Source of the DNA: Bacilli bacterium | Lineage (GTDB): Bacteria > Bacillota_I > Bacilli_A > RF39 > UBA660 | Length of the DNA stretch: 51,231 nucleotides | Direction of reading: 5' to 3' | Assembly: GCA_900752905.1 (NCBI GenBank) | Contig: CAADWX010000020.1 | Location: 1 to 51,231, forward strand | Shown: one piece after another, positions 25,053-33,891 of the stretch | Position numbering within the stretch: the stretch's first letter is position 1 | Layout of the letters: every line of letters begins with the position of its first letter | Made by a program: the position numbers and the translations under genes | The notes under the pieces: model-generated | Database searches by the model: none | What the model was told of the DNA's origin: nothing | Seen by the model: the letters and a program-made list of their open reading frames with translations, nothing else

Positions 25053-27107
25053 ATGAAAGTAAAAGTAAAAGGTATATTTAATCAAAGATTAATTATAAAT
25101 GGAATAGCGAATAAAAAAACAACTTTATGCATTAAGTTAAATGATAAAGTATATTTTGAACAAGTTTATAAAAAGGGTGAGATTATAGATATAAGTCGTG
25201 ATTTAATAGATTATGATATTATTGATATATATTTAAATCAAGAAAAATATAAAAGTTTTAATCAAAAGAAAGTAAAAAAATTATTTACACGTTTATATAA
25301 AGTATTAGGGCTTTCTAAATTAGAAAAGTTTTTTAAATTGGTAAAGAAGGCATTTTATTTTGCTTGGCATAGACATCATTTACTTATACCTCCTAAGGCT
25401 TTAAAGCAATATATAAAATCATTTTTTGTTGTGTTAAAAAGAAATAATGGTAATACTTCTAATTTATATACTAGTCAATCTGCTTATTTAAAATGGATAG
25501 AAAATACTAGTGTTGATGAAAAAATAGAAAAATTAAAATATAATCCTTTATTTTCTATTATTATTCCAACATATAATGTATCACGTAAATTATTGAGTGA
25601 ATGTTTGGATAGTATATTAAATCAAACATATACTAATTTTGAGGTATGTATAGCTGATGATCATTCTACAAAACAAGAAACTATTGATACATTACATGAT
25701 TATGAAAAGAAAGATAAAAGAATTCATGTTACATATAGAAAAGAAAATGGGATGATTTCTGCTTCTAGTAATACTGCTTTAAAGAATTCTCATGGTGAAT
25801 TTATTGTACTTGTTGATAATGATGATACAATTGAAAAAGATGCTTTATATTTGTTTGCTAAAGCATTAAATGAAAATAATAAATTAGATTTTATTTATAG
25901 TGATGAGGATAAACTTGATTTAAATGGTAAAAGATGTGAACCACATTTTAAGCCAGATTGGTCGCCTGATACTTTTATGTGCCTAAATTATATTTGTCAT
26001 TTAACTATGATAAGGAAAAGCTTAGTTGATGAAGTAGGTGGATTTAGAAGTGAGTTTGATGGTAGTCAAGACTATGATCTGTTTTTAAGAATATTAGAAA
26101 AAACAAATAATATATATCATATACAACGTGTTTTATATCACTGGAGAATGTCTCCAACTTCGACAGCTGGTTATATGGGTAATAAAACATATACTAAATC
26201 TGCTTCACAAAAAGCATTGGAAGAATCTCTTAAAAGAAGAGGTATAAAAGGACATGTTTATGAAAATCCAAGAGTTAATGCTTATTTGGTTGATTATGAA
26301 CATAATAATCCACTTGTATCTATTATAATTCCAACTAGGGATCATGCTTCAATTACAAGAAAATGTCTAGAAGGTTTATTTGAAAGAACTGATTATAAAA
26401 ATATTGAAGTAATTGTTGTTGATAATGGAAGTGTTGAAAAGTCTACAATAGATTTATTTGATGAATATAAGAAAAAGTATAAAAATTTTAAGGTAGTTAG
26501 AATAGAATGTGAATTTAATTATTCTTATCTAAATAATTGTGGCGTTAAAGAAGCAAAGGGAGAATTTGTATTGCTTTTAAATAACGATACTGAAGTTATT
26601 GAAAACGATTGGCTTGATAAAATGGTAGGAGAAGCATCTCTTCCTAAAACAGGATGTGTAGGTATAAAGTTATTATATAGTGATAAAAAGGTTCAACATG
26701 CTGGAGTTGTTTTAGGTTATGGTGGAGTTGCAGGTCATATATTTGTATCTTGTAGTCGTAATGATAATGGTCTTTTTGGACGTCTTGCTATGCCATATAA
26801 TTATTCTGCTGTAACTGCTGCTTGTTTACTTGTAAAAAGAAGTATTTATGATGAAGTTGGTGGGTTAGATGAAAATTTAACTGTCGCTCTTAATGATGTT
26901 GATTTTTGCTTAAAGGTTTTAGAAAAAGGTTATTTTAATGTATGTATGAGTAATATAACTATGTATCATCATGAGTCTAAGTCAAGAGGATATGAAGTTA
27001 CTAAGGAAAAGTCTATGAGATTTGAACGTGAAAAAAATTATATGATAAAAAAATGGGGAGAAGAATATTTTAAAGAAGATAAATATTTTAGTCAAAATAA
27101 TTTTTAA
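25053..27107 (+). CDS. Dual-domain GT2 glycosyltransferase (rhamnan-synthesis type)
   Basis: A 684-residue protein with two intact GT2 domains. Domain 1 (about 165-385) has FSIIIPTYNVSRKLLSECLD, CIADDHSTKQET, LVDNDDT and YSDEDKLD. Domain 2 (about 419-650) has VSIIIPTRDH, VIVVDNGS, LLLNNDTEV, and LNDVDFCLKVLEKGY. Domain 1 is nearly identical in stretches to that of the protein at 21835, while the DNA differs at many synonymous sites. That indicates an old, constrained duplication. It starts a new transcription unit with the polysaccharide deacetylase gene 12 bases downstream. Confidence 0.92.
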   Translation: MKVKVKGIFNQRLIINGIANKKTTLCIKLNDKVYFEQVYKKGEIIDISRDLIDYDIIDIYLNQEKYKSFNQKKVKKLFTRLYKVLGLSKLEKFFKLVKKAFYFAWHRHHLLIPPKALKQYIKSFFVVLKRNNGNTSNLYTSQSAYLKWIENTSVDEKIEKLKYNPLFSIIIPTYNVSRKLLSECLDSILNQTYTNFEVCIADDHSTKQETIDTLHDYEKKDKRIHVTYRKENGMISASSNTALKNSHGEFIVLVDNDDTIEKDALYLFAKALNENNKLDFIYSDEDKLDLNGKRCEPHFKPDWSPDTFMCLNYICHLTMIRKSLVDEVGGFRSEFDGSQDYDLFLRILEKTNNIYHIQRVLYHWRMSPTSTAGYMGNKTYTKSASQKALEESLKRRGIKGHVYENPRVNAYLVDYEHNNPLVSIIIPTRDHASITRKCLEGLFERTDYKNIEVIVVDNGSVEKSTIDLFDEYKKKYKNFKVVRIECEFNYSYLNNCGVKEAKGEFVLLLNNDTEVIENDWLDKMVGEASLPKTGCVGIKLLYSDKKVQHAGVVLGYGGVAGHIFVSCSRNDNGLFGRLAMPYNYSAVTAACLLVKRSIYDEVGGLDENLTVALNDVDFCLKVLEKGYFNVCMSNITMYHHESKSRGYEVTKEKSMRFEREKNYMIKKWGEEYFKEDKYFSQNNF

Positions 27108-27119
27108 AAAGGAGAATAT

Positions 27120-28340
27120 ATGAAAAAGGGCATAATTATATCTTTGATTTTATTATTTATTTGTTGCGCTTTTGGTGGATATTATTTTTATGATAAAAAT
27201 AAAAAAGATGAAAATAAAAGACAAGAAAAGATTTCTTTAATAAAGAGTCATTATAATAAATATGTAAAAATTGATCATGAAGTTAATTTGTATGATGATA
27301 AAGAAAATGTAATAGGTAGTGTTAAAAATATAGAATTAGAATTAAAAGATATTGAAATAGATGAAAATACTAAATATTTTTATTCTGATACTATTGATGC
27401 TTATGTAAAATATGAAGATGTAGTTAAAATTGATTCTTTAACTAAAGAGGATAATTATTGGAAAAATTATATTCCTTTTAATAAAGAAGTAATACTTATA
27501 AAAGGTAAAAAATTATATATTGATGATAATAGTTTTTATCAGTTTAATTTAAAAGAAATAAAGTTTAATCCAATTATTATAGATGGTGAAAAATATTATT
27601 TTGAGTATTTAGGTCATCTTGTATATGTTAATAAAAGTGATATAGAAAAAGAGATTGAAACGAGTTATAGTGCTGAAATAGCATCTTCAATAGCTGTTTT
27701 GAATTATCATTATATTGTTAATAAAGATGCTGGGGAACTTAAGGAATGTGTTCAATCAATTTGTATTACTGATACTCAGTATGAAGAAGAACTTAAATAT
27801 TTGAAGGATAATGGATACTATACTGCTACAATGAAAGATACTGAATTATTTTTAACAGGAAAGGTTAATCTTCCTAAAAAGACTGTTGTAATTACAATTG
27901 ATGATGGTTGGTATGTAGCGCGTAATATTGCTTTACTTGAAAAGTATGAAATGCATGGAACTTTGTTCTTAATTGGTAATATAGCTCAACCAGATGCATA
28001 TAAATCTGATTATTTGGAGATTCATTCTCATGGTTGGAATATTCATAATATAGGAGAATGTCCTGGTAATCTTGGTGGTGCTATTTTATGCAAAGATAAG
28101 CAGTATTTACTTGATGATTTAAAGAAGAGTAGAGATAGTTTAAATAATACAACATATTTTTGTTATCCTTTTTATGAATATAATGAAAGAGCTATTGAAA
28201 TACTAAAGGAAGCTGGATTTACTATGGCATTTAAAGGTGGTCGTGTAAAAGCAAAGCCTGGAGTTAATTTATTTAAAGTACCACGTTATAGCATTACTAA
28301 TTCTGATACTTTGAAAGATTTTATTAGTTATATTAGTTAA
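27120..28340 (+). CDS. Membrane-anchored polysaccharide deacetylase
   Basis: A 406-residue protein with an N-terminal membrane anchor (IIISLILLFICCAFGGYYFY), an SH3-like or linker region to about residue 190, and a NodB-type domain from about 195. Motifs: VLNYHYIV, VVITIDDGW with the catalytic/metal Asp pair (about 260), HSHGWNIHN with the metal His residues (about 301-309), and CYPFYEYNERAI. It acts outside the membrane, removing N- or O-acetyl groups from peptidoglycan or from the polysaccharide made here. Genomic context favours the latter, but that is inference. SD AAAGGAG. Confidence 0.9.
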   Translation: MKKGIIISLILLFICCAFGGYYFYDKNKKDENKRQEKISLIKSHYNKYVKIDHEVNLYDDKENVIGSVKNIELELKDIEIDENTKYFYSDTIDAYVKYEDVVKIDSLTKEDNYWKNYIPFNKEVILIKGKKLYIDDNSFYQFNLKEIKFNPIIIDGEKYYFEYLGHLVYVNKSDIEKEIETSYSAEIASSIAVLNYHYIVNKDAGELKECVQSICITDTQYEEELKYLKDNGYYTATMKDTELFLTGKVNLPKKTVVITIDDGWYVARNIALLEKYEMHGTLFLIGNIAQPDAYKSDYLEIHSHGWNIHNIGECPGNLGGAILCKDKQYLLDDLKKSRDSLNNTTYFCYPFYEYNERAIEILKEAGFTMAFKGGRVKAKPGVNLFKVPRYSITNSDTLKDFISYIS

Positions 28341-28365
28341 AAGTATAGATTTTTCTATACTTTTT
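28339..28365 (+). terminator. Terminator of the polysaccharide locus
   Basis: AAAAGTATAGA / TCTATACTTTT perfect stem with a T loop and T-run. Confidence 0.88.
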
Positions 28366-28368
28366 ATT

Positions 28369-28374
28369 TATAAT
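28369..28374 (+). promoter_or_regulatory. -10 element of rsmE
   Basis: TATAAT directly after the terminator T-run, 16 bases before ATG. Confidence 0.5.
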
Positions 28375-28390
28375 TAGATTAGGTGGTAGT

Positions 28391-29104
28391 ATGCAAAGAT
28401 ATTTTGCTTTAGATAAATGTAATAATAAGTTTATATTAAGAGATGATGATTTGTATCATATTAAAACTGTTATGAGAATGAAAAATGATGATAAAATAGA
28501 GGTAATATATGATAAAAAAATTCATATTTGTAGTATAAATAATATTGAAAGTGATATTACTATAATAGAAAATAAAATTTTAGATAATACTATATCTAAT
28601 GAAGTATACTCAGTTATTATTATACCGGTACTTAAAGAACAAAAATTTGATCTTATTCTTCAAAAAGCAACTGAACTTGGAGTAAGTGAAATTATACCTT
28701 ACTTATCTAAAAGAAGCGTTGTGAAATTAGATAAAGATGATTTTTCTAAAAAGATAATTAGATGGAATAAGATATTAAAAGAAGCTAGTGAACAGTCTAA
28801 GAGAGTAGATATACCTATTTTAAATAGTATAAAGAATATAGATGATCTTAACTGTATAGATGGTGTAAAATTAATGTGTAGTACAGTAGAAAAAAGCAAA
28901 AATATAAAAAAATACATGAATAATATATCGAATTATGATAAAATAAGTTTTGTAATAGGGCCAGAAGGTGGCTTTGATAAAACTGAAGAAGAAAAACTTA
29001 TTGATATGGATTTTGTACCTATTACTTTAGGAAATAGGATAATGAGAGTAGAAACGGTACCTATCTTTTTAATGAGTGTTTTAAACTATATAAATATGGA
29101 GTGA
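28391..29104 (+). CDS. rsmE: 16S rRNA m3U1498 methyltransferase
   Basis: A 237-residue SPOUT methyltransferase. An N-terminal PUA-like domain (about 1-70) carries HIKTVMRMKNDDKI. KEQKFDLILQKATELGVSEIIP, RSVVKLDKDD, and the knot motifs FVIGPEGGFDKTEEE and LGNRIMRVETVP (about 215-226) are diagnostic. Length matches. Its stop lies six bases before the next start, so the two are cotranscribed. Confidence 0.95.
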   Translation: MQRYFALDKCNNKFILRDDDLYHIKTVMRMKNDDKIEVIYDKKIHICSINNIESDITIIENKILDNTISNEVYSVIIIPVLKEQKFDLILQKATELGVSEIIPYLSKRSVVKLDKDDFSKKIIRWNKILKEASEQSKRVDIPILNSIKNIDDLNCIDGVKLMCSTVEKSKNIKKYMNNISNYDKISFVIGPEGGFDKTEEEKLIDMDFVPITLGNRIMRVETVPIFLMSVLNYINME

Positions 29105-29109
29105 TAATT

Positions 29110-29937
29110 ATGTTAAATATTTTATTTGAACATAAAATTATATTTTTTATAATTCTTGCTGTTATTCTTATAAATGCAGTATGTTTAGTTGTTTTAATTA
29201 TAAAAGAAAGAAAAGCTGATAAGGAAGAAATTGAAGGAATTGTAAATGAACTTATGGATGCTAAACCAAGAGAAAAAACAATTCAAGTGCCGATTCATGA
29301 AAGTGAAGATTTAGATAAAACTGTTGTGATTGAACCAATAAAAGATGATAGGGCTGATATTTCTTCTATGTTAAATGCTATGCAAAAGGATTTAAAAGCA
29401 AAAGAAGAAGAGGATAGTGTAGCTAATTTTGAAGCAGAACAAGAGGAAAAATCTATTATAAGTTATCAAGAACTTATTAATAGTTTGAAAAATAAGGATC
29501 AAGTTAGTAAGATAAAGAAGGTTGAAAGTGTACCTGTTATAGATATTGAAAATACAGATGATGTTCCAGTTATAGATATTGAGGATAAAATAGATGCACC
29601 TGTAATTGAAATAGATGATGAGGTTGAGCCTATTAAGAAAATGATTGAAAATAAAGATTCTTTTGATAGTAATAATGTTGTAAAGAAGAAATTTAAAACT
29701 ACAGAATTTATTTCCCCTGTTTATGGAAAGATGGAAAATACTTCTGAATATCCTGTTATTAAAAATAATAGGCATGAAATGGTAGAAAAAGTTTCTGAAC
29801 CTATTAGGAGTAGAGAAGAATACAGAAATAATATAAGTTTAGAAGAATCTTTAGATTTACAACCTTTAAGTGATGAAATAAAGAAAAATGATGATTTTTT
29901 AAATGCATTAAAGGATTTTAGAAAAAATTTACAATAG
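29110..29937 (+). CDS. Membrane-anchored acidic protein with ISPVYG motif
   Basis: A 275-residue protein. It has an N-terminal membrane helix (IIFFIILAVILINAVCLVVLII), then a long acidic, disordered-looking cytoplasmic region. That region holds three near-repeats of (V/A)PVI-(D/E)-I-(E/D) near residues 142-176. Near residue 198 the segment TTEFISPVYGKMEN repeats the core found in the protein at 3491. A C-terminal helix with LSDEIKKNDDFLNALKDFRKNL closes the protein. ATG 29110 (SD GGAGTGAT) is preferred to the GTG at 29101. The function is unknown. The topology fits a membrane-tethered scaffold. Confidence 0.7.
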   Translation: MLNILFEHKIIFFIILAVILINAVCLVVLIIKERKADKEEIEGIVNELMDAKPREKTIQVPIHESEDLDKTVVIEPIKDDRADISSMLNAMQKDLKAKEEEDSVANFEAEQEEKSIISYQELINSLKNKDQVSKIKKVESVPVIDIENTDDVPVIDIEDKIDAPVIEIDDEVEPIKKMIENKDSFDSNNVVKKKFKTTEFISPVYGKMENTSEYPVIKNNRHEMVEKVSEPIRSREEYRNNISLEESLDLQPLSDEIKKNDDFLNALKDFRKNLQ

Positions 29938-29956
29938 GCTTTTTGCCTATTTTTTT
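29933..29956 (+). terminator. Terminator before mtaB
   Basis: AATAGGC / GCCTATT stem with T-run. The mtaB SD GGAGG begins immediately after the T-run, so no separate promoter fits between them. Confidence 0.75.
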
Positions 29957-29966
29957 GGAGGTTTTT

Positions 29967-31238
29967 ATGAAGGTAAATATTTATACTTTAGGATGCAAGG
30001 TTAATTTTTATGAGTCTAATTTAATGAAGGAAAAATTAATTGATGCTGGATATACATATACTGATATGGATGATAGTGACATAGTAATTATAAATACTTG
30101 CTCAGTTACTAATACAGCAGATAATAAGTCTTTAAAGGCTGCAAGACATGCTGCAGGATTGGGTAAGAATGTTATAGTTGTTGGATGTTCTTCACAAAAT
30201 AAAGAAGAGGCATATGAGAAAATAGATGGAGTAAATGTAATTTTAGGTAATAAAGGAAAATCTGATATTGTATCGTATATTCAAAAATATTTTGATAAAA
30301 ATGAAAGAATAATTGGGGTATCTGATATTCAAAAAGTTCCTTTTGAAGAAATGAAAGTTAATAATTTTGATAAGACTAGAGCTTTTGTTAAAATACAAGA
30401 TGGTTGTAATAATTATTGTTCATATTGTATTATTCCTTATTTAAGAGGAGATGTTAGAAGTAAAAAAAGTGATGATGTTATAAATGAAGTTAAAAGTCTT
30501 ATTGAATCAGGTCATAAGGAAATTGTTTTAACTGGTATTCATACTGGACATTATGGATCTGATATTAATGAGAGTTTTGCTGGGCTATTAAAAAAATTAG
30601 TTAAAATAGATGGACTTTTAAGACTTAGAATATCTTCTGTTGAAATAACAGAATTAAATGATGAGTTTTTAGATGTTTTAAAAAATAGTCAAGTACTTGT
30701 TGATCATATTCATATTCCTCTTCAATCAGGTAGTAATACAGTTTTAAAACGTATGAATAGAAAATATGATAAGGATTATTTTATTAATAAAATAGATACA
30801 ATAAGAAGTATTAGACCTGATATTTCTATAACTACTGATTTAATTGTTGGATTTCCTGGTGAGACAGAAGATGAATTTAATGAAACTATTGATACACTAA
30901 ATAAAATTAAATTTTCTAAAATACATGTATTTCCATATTCTAGAAGGAAAGGTACTCCAGCAGATTTAATGGATAATCAAATTGATGAAAAAGTAAAAAA
31001 AGAAAGAGTTAGTAAAATCATAAATTTAAGTAAAGAATTGGAACAGGATTATTTTTCTAAATTTATAGGAAAAGAATTAGTTTTTATACCAGAAGTCTAT
31101 AAGAATGGTTATTTAATAGGACATACTGGAAATTATATTTTAGTACGTGCTTTAGGTGATGAAAAATTACTTAAACAAGATATTAATGTAAAACTTGAAA
31201 AATTAGAATATCCATATGTTTTAGGATGTATTATATAG
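29967..31238 (+). CDS. mtaB: tRNA t6A37 methylthiotransferase (MiaB-like)
   Basis: A 423-residue radical SAM methylthiotransferase, converting t6A37 to ms2t6A37 in ANN-decoding tRNAs. The N-terminal cluster Cys residues lie in LGCKVN, INTCSV and VGCSSQ. The radical-SAM triad is CNNYCSYC (about 150-157), with PYLRGDVRSK following. LVGFPGETEDEF and the PYSRRKGTPA segment fit MtaB rather than MiaB or RimO. ATG 29967 has GGAGG seven bases before; a longer in-frame start at 29943 lies in the terminator. Confidence 0.94.
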   Translation: MKVNIYTLGCKVNFYESNLMKEKLIDAGYTYTDMDDSDIVIINTCSVTNTADNKSLKAARHAAGLGKNVIVVGCSSQNKEEAYEKIDGVNVILGNKGKSDIVSYIQKYFDKNERIIGVSDIQKVPFEEMKVNNFDKTRAFVKIQDGCNNYCSYCIIPYLRGDVRSKKSDDVINEVKSLIESGHKEIVLTGIHTGHYGSDINESFAGLLKKLVKIDGLLRLRISSVEITELNDEFLDVLKNSQVLVDHIHIPLQSGSNTVLKRMNRKYDKDYFINKIDTIRSIRPDISITTDLIVGFPGETEDEFNETIDTLNKIKFSKIHVFPYSRRKGTPADLMDNQIDEKVKKERVSKIINLSKELEQDYFSKFIGKELVFIPEVYKNGYLIGHTGNYILVRALGDEKLLKQDINVKLEKLEYPYVLGCII

Positions 31239-31310
31239 TGTAAATAAGATATAAATATTCGATACTCGATAAATATATATTTATTTGTAAAATAAAGTAT
31301 ATATAAAACA

Positions 31311-31335
31311 AAATAGTGTAAAAGCTATTTTTTTG
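31311..31335 (+). terminator. Terminator between mtaB and recD2
   Basis: AAATAG / CTATTT stem with eight-base loop and seven T. Weak stem. A 16-base palindrome ATAAATATATATTTAT (31269-31284) lies upstream and may be chance in AT-rich DNA. Confidence 0.55.
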
Positions 31336-31361
31336 TGTTATAGTAGATAAAGGTGAAATAT

Positions 31362-33575
31362 ATGAAAAACTATGTAAAAGGTATATATAAAAGGAGTATT
31401 TTTAAATCTGATAAAGGTTATGTTATTGGAATTTTTAAAGTACTTGAAACTAATGAAGAAGAATTTAGTGATTATATTAATAAAACTATAACTTTTACTG
31501 GTATTTTTCCTGATTTAAAGGAAGATGATAAATATATTTTTTATGGTGAGGTTGTTAATCATCCAAAATATGGTATACAGTATGATGTAAAGGAATCTGA
31601 AAGAATTAAACCTGAAGATAGAGATGGAATAATTGCTTTTTTATCTAGTGATTTATTTAAAGGTGTTGGAGAAAAACTTGCTACAAACATTGTAGATGTT
31701 TTGGGGAAAAATACTTTAGAAATTATTTTAAGTAATCCAGATGAACTTTTAAAGGTACCAAAGATGACAGAAGAAAAAGCAAAGGCTATTACATCTGTTT
31801 TAAATAAGTATGAAGAAAGTCATAAGACTATTGTTTATTTAACTGAATTAGGCTTTAATTTAAAAGATGCTCTTTCAATTTATAATTTTTATAAAGATAA
31901 TACTATATATACTGTTGAAAATAATATATATAAACTTATAGATGATATAGATGATATTAATTTTAATAAAATAGATAAATTAAGAGAAAAATTAAATATA
32001 GAAGAAAATGATGAGAAAAGAATTGAAAGCTGTATATATTATATAATGAGTGATATTTTATTTCAAAATAGTGATACATATCTTTTTTATGATGAAATTA
32101 AAAAAAATACTATAGAGTATTTGAATTTTGATATAGATGATGAGAGGTTTAATAATTATCTTGATGTATTAAGATATGAGGGTAAAATAGTAAAAGAAGA
32201 TGATAGATTTTATACAGCTTCTTTATATAAAGCTGAGATGGAAGTAGTAAATAAGATTAAGGTACTTGAAAATGCTTATGTTGAAAGTGATATTGATATT
32301 GATACTCATATAGAAATTCTTGAAAAGGGTAGTGGCATTTCATATAATAGTGATCAAAAAGCTGCTATAAAGAAAGCTCTTCTTAATAATATAACTATTA
32401 TAACTGGTGGTCCTGGTACAGGTAAAACAACAATAATAAAAGCAATAGTAGATTTATATATAGATATAAATAAGCTTAAAATAGATGAAGCAACAAAAAA
32501 AATAGCTTTATTATCGCCAACAGGAAGAGCAAGTAAGAGAATGAGTGAATCAACTAATTTTCCTGCATATACAATACATAGATTTTTAAAATGGAATAAA
32601 GATACAAATGAGTTTCAGATAAATGAAACAAATAAAAGTGAAGCAGAATTTATAATAATAGATGAATCTAGTATGATAGATTTAGAGCTTTTAGGTAATT
32701 TGTTTAAAGGATTAACTGATAGAGTAAAGCTTGTATTTGTAGGAGATTATTATCAATTACCAAGTGTAGGATGTGGGCAAGTATTAAAAGATTTAATTGA
32801 AAGTGATATGATTGATACTATATATTTAAATCAGTTATATAGACAAAGTAATGATTCATATATTCCAACTCTTGCTTATGAAATAAAAAATAATGATGTA
32901 AGTGATGATATATTAAAACAAAAAGATGATTTCAGATTTATTGAAACAAGTAATGATAACATTATTAATGTATTAAAACAATTGTGCTTAAAGTTAATAG
33001 ATAATGGATATGATTATAGAAAAGTTCAATTAATGGCCCCTATGTATGCTGGTGAAAATGGTATTGATAATATAAACCGAAATCTTCAAAGTATTTTTAA
33101 TCCATCTGATGATACAAAAAGAGAAGTACATGTAGGTAATATTATATTTAGAGAAAATGATAAAGTATTACAACTTACTAATATGCCTGATGAAAATGTT
33201 TTTAACGGAGATATTGGTGTAATTAAATATATATTATATTCAAATACTAGTAAAAGTAAAAAAGATGAAATTTATGTTGATTTTGATGGTAATGTTGTAA
33301 AGTATTTACCAAAAGATTTTAATAAATTAAAACATGCTTATATAATTAGTATTCATAAATCACAAGGTAGTGAATTTGATTTTGTAATACTTCCTATTTG
33401 TATGTCTTATTATAGAATGTTATATAGGAAACTTATTTATACAGCTATAACACGTGCAAAAAAGAAATTGATAGTTGTTGGAGATTTAAAAGCATTTAGA
33501 GTTGCTGTTATGAAAGATAGTGAGTTAAATAGAAAAACATTTTTAAAAGAAAAACTAGAAAATATGTATAATTAA
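31362..33575 (+). CDS. recD2: RecD2-type DNA helicase
   Basis: A 737-residue SF1B 5'-3' helicase. The N-terminal OB/HhH part (residues 1-330) contains FKGVGEKLATNIVD and VPKMTEEKAKAI. The motor has Walker A GGPGTGKTT (about 348-356), Walker B FIIIDESSMID, LSPTGRASKRM, LVFVGDYYQLPSVG, and motif V/VI SIHKSQGSEFD and YTAITRAKK. RecD2 acts without RecBC in genome maintenance and mismatch/recombination control in Bacillota. SD AGGTGA selects ATG 31362 over the GTG at 31353. Confidence 0.96.
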   Translation: MKNYVKGIYKRSIFKSDKGYVIGIFKVLETNEEEFSDYINKTITFTGIFPDLKEDDKYIFYGEVVNHPKYGIQYDVKESERIKPEDRDGIIAFLSSDLFKGVGEKLATNIVDVLGKNTLEIILSNPDELLKVPKMTEEKAKAITSVLNKYEESHKTIVYLTELGFNLKDALSIYNFYKDNTIYTVENNIYKLIDDIDDINFNKIDKLREKLNIEENDEKRIESCIYYIMSDILFQNSDTYLFYDEIKKNTIEYLNFDIDDERFNNYLDVLRYEGKIVKEDDRFYTASLYKAEMEVVNKIKVLENAYVESDIDIDTHIEILEKGSGISYNSDQKAAIKKALLNNITIITGGPGTGKTTIIKAIVDLYIDINKLKIDEATKKIALLSPTGRASKRMSESTNFPAYTIHRFLKWNKDTNEFQINETNKSEAEFIIIDESSMIDLELLGNLFKGLTDRVKLVFVGDYYQLPSVGCGQVLKDLIESDMIDTIYLNQLYRQSNDSYIPTLAYEIKNNDVSDDILKQKDDFRFIETSNDNIINVLKQLCLKLIDNGYDYRKVQLMAPMYAGENGIDNINRNLQSIFNPSDDTKREVHVGNIIFRENDKVLQLTNMPDENVFNGDIGVIKYILYSNTSKSKKDEIYVDFDGNVVKYLPKDFNKLKHAYIISIHKSQGSEFDFVILPICMSYYRMLYRKLIYTAITRAKKKLIVVGDLKAFRVAVMKDSELNRKTFLKEKLENMYN

Positions 33576-33597
33576 AATTATTTTGATAACAATATAA

Positions 33598-33636
33598 ATG
33601 CATGTATAAATTAATATGCATGCATCATGTTTTTTA
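33598..33636 (+). terminator. Probable recD2 terminator
   Basis: ATGCATG (33598-33604) and CATGCAT (33619-33625) can pair. A T-run follows at 33630-33635. Confidence 0.5.
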
Positions 33637-33653
33637 GCAAAGGGTGATAAGTT

Positions 33654-33812
33654 ATGAAAATGTGTGTTTGTAGAGATATGGCACTAATTGGTATGGGTAT
33701 GGCATCAGTACTTTTATATCAAAAGTATAATGAACCAGTAAAAGAAAAGGTAGAAGATGTTGTTAAAACTACTTCTAAAAAGATTAATAACAAGCTAGAA
33801 AATATGAGTTAG
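33654..33812 (+). CDS. 52-residue protein with hydrophobic N-terminus
   Basis: ATG 33654 is preceded by GGGTGATAAGTT, a good SD of the type used throughout this window. The protein starts MKMCVCRDMALIGMGMASVL, a short, Met/Cys-containing helix that could enter the membrane. It continues with a charged amphipathic helix (EPVKEKVEDVVKTTSKKINNKL) like a shortened YtxH protein. It is followed by its own terminator. I do not recognise a named family. The SD, terminator and YtxH-like layout support a real gene. Confidence 0.65.
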   Translation: MKMCVCRDMALIGMGMASVLLYQKYNEPVKEKVEDVVKTTSKKINNKLENMS

Positions 33813-33815
33813 ATT

Positions 33816-33843
33816 AAGCCTCCTTGTAAAGGGAGGTTTTTTT
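33816..33843 (+). terminator. Terminator of the 52-residue protein gene
   Basis: CCTCC / GGAGG core stem with T-run. The T-run runs into the TTGACA of the next promoter. Confidence 0.82.
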
Positions 33844-33870
33844 GACAAATAATTTATTCTGTAATATAAT
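33842..33870 (+). promoter_or_regulatory. Consensus sigma-A promoter of the zinc-ribbon protein gene
   Basis: Exact TTGACA, 17-base spacer, exact TATAAT, ending 21 bases before the ATG. The only perfect match to consensus that I saw in the window. Confidence 0.92.
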
Positions 33871-33891
33871 ATGTTTTATTGGAGGGATTAT

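Noticed and set aside
22400..25720. Recent gene conversion between the two dual-GT2 genes
   Set aside because: Although the protein stretch is nearly identical, codons differ at many synonymous positions, which indicates old divergence under selection.
31239..31310. Regulatory element from the palindrome ATAAATATATATTTAT and the TCGATACTCGATA repeat
   Set aside because: In DNA this AT-rich such short symmetric strings arise by chance, and there is no linked motif. The region holds nothing else that I can support.
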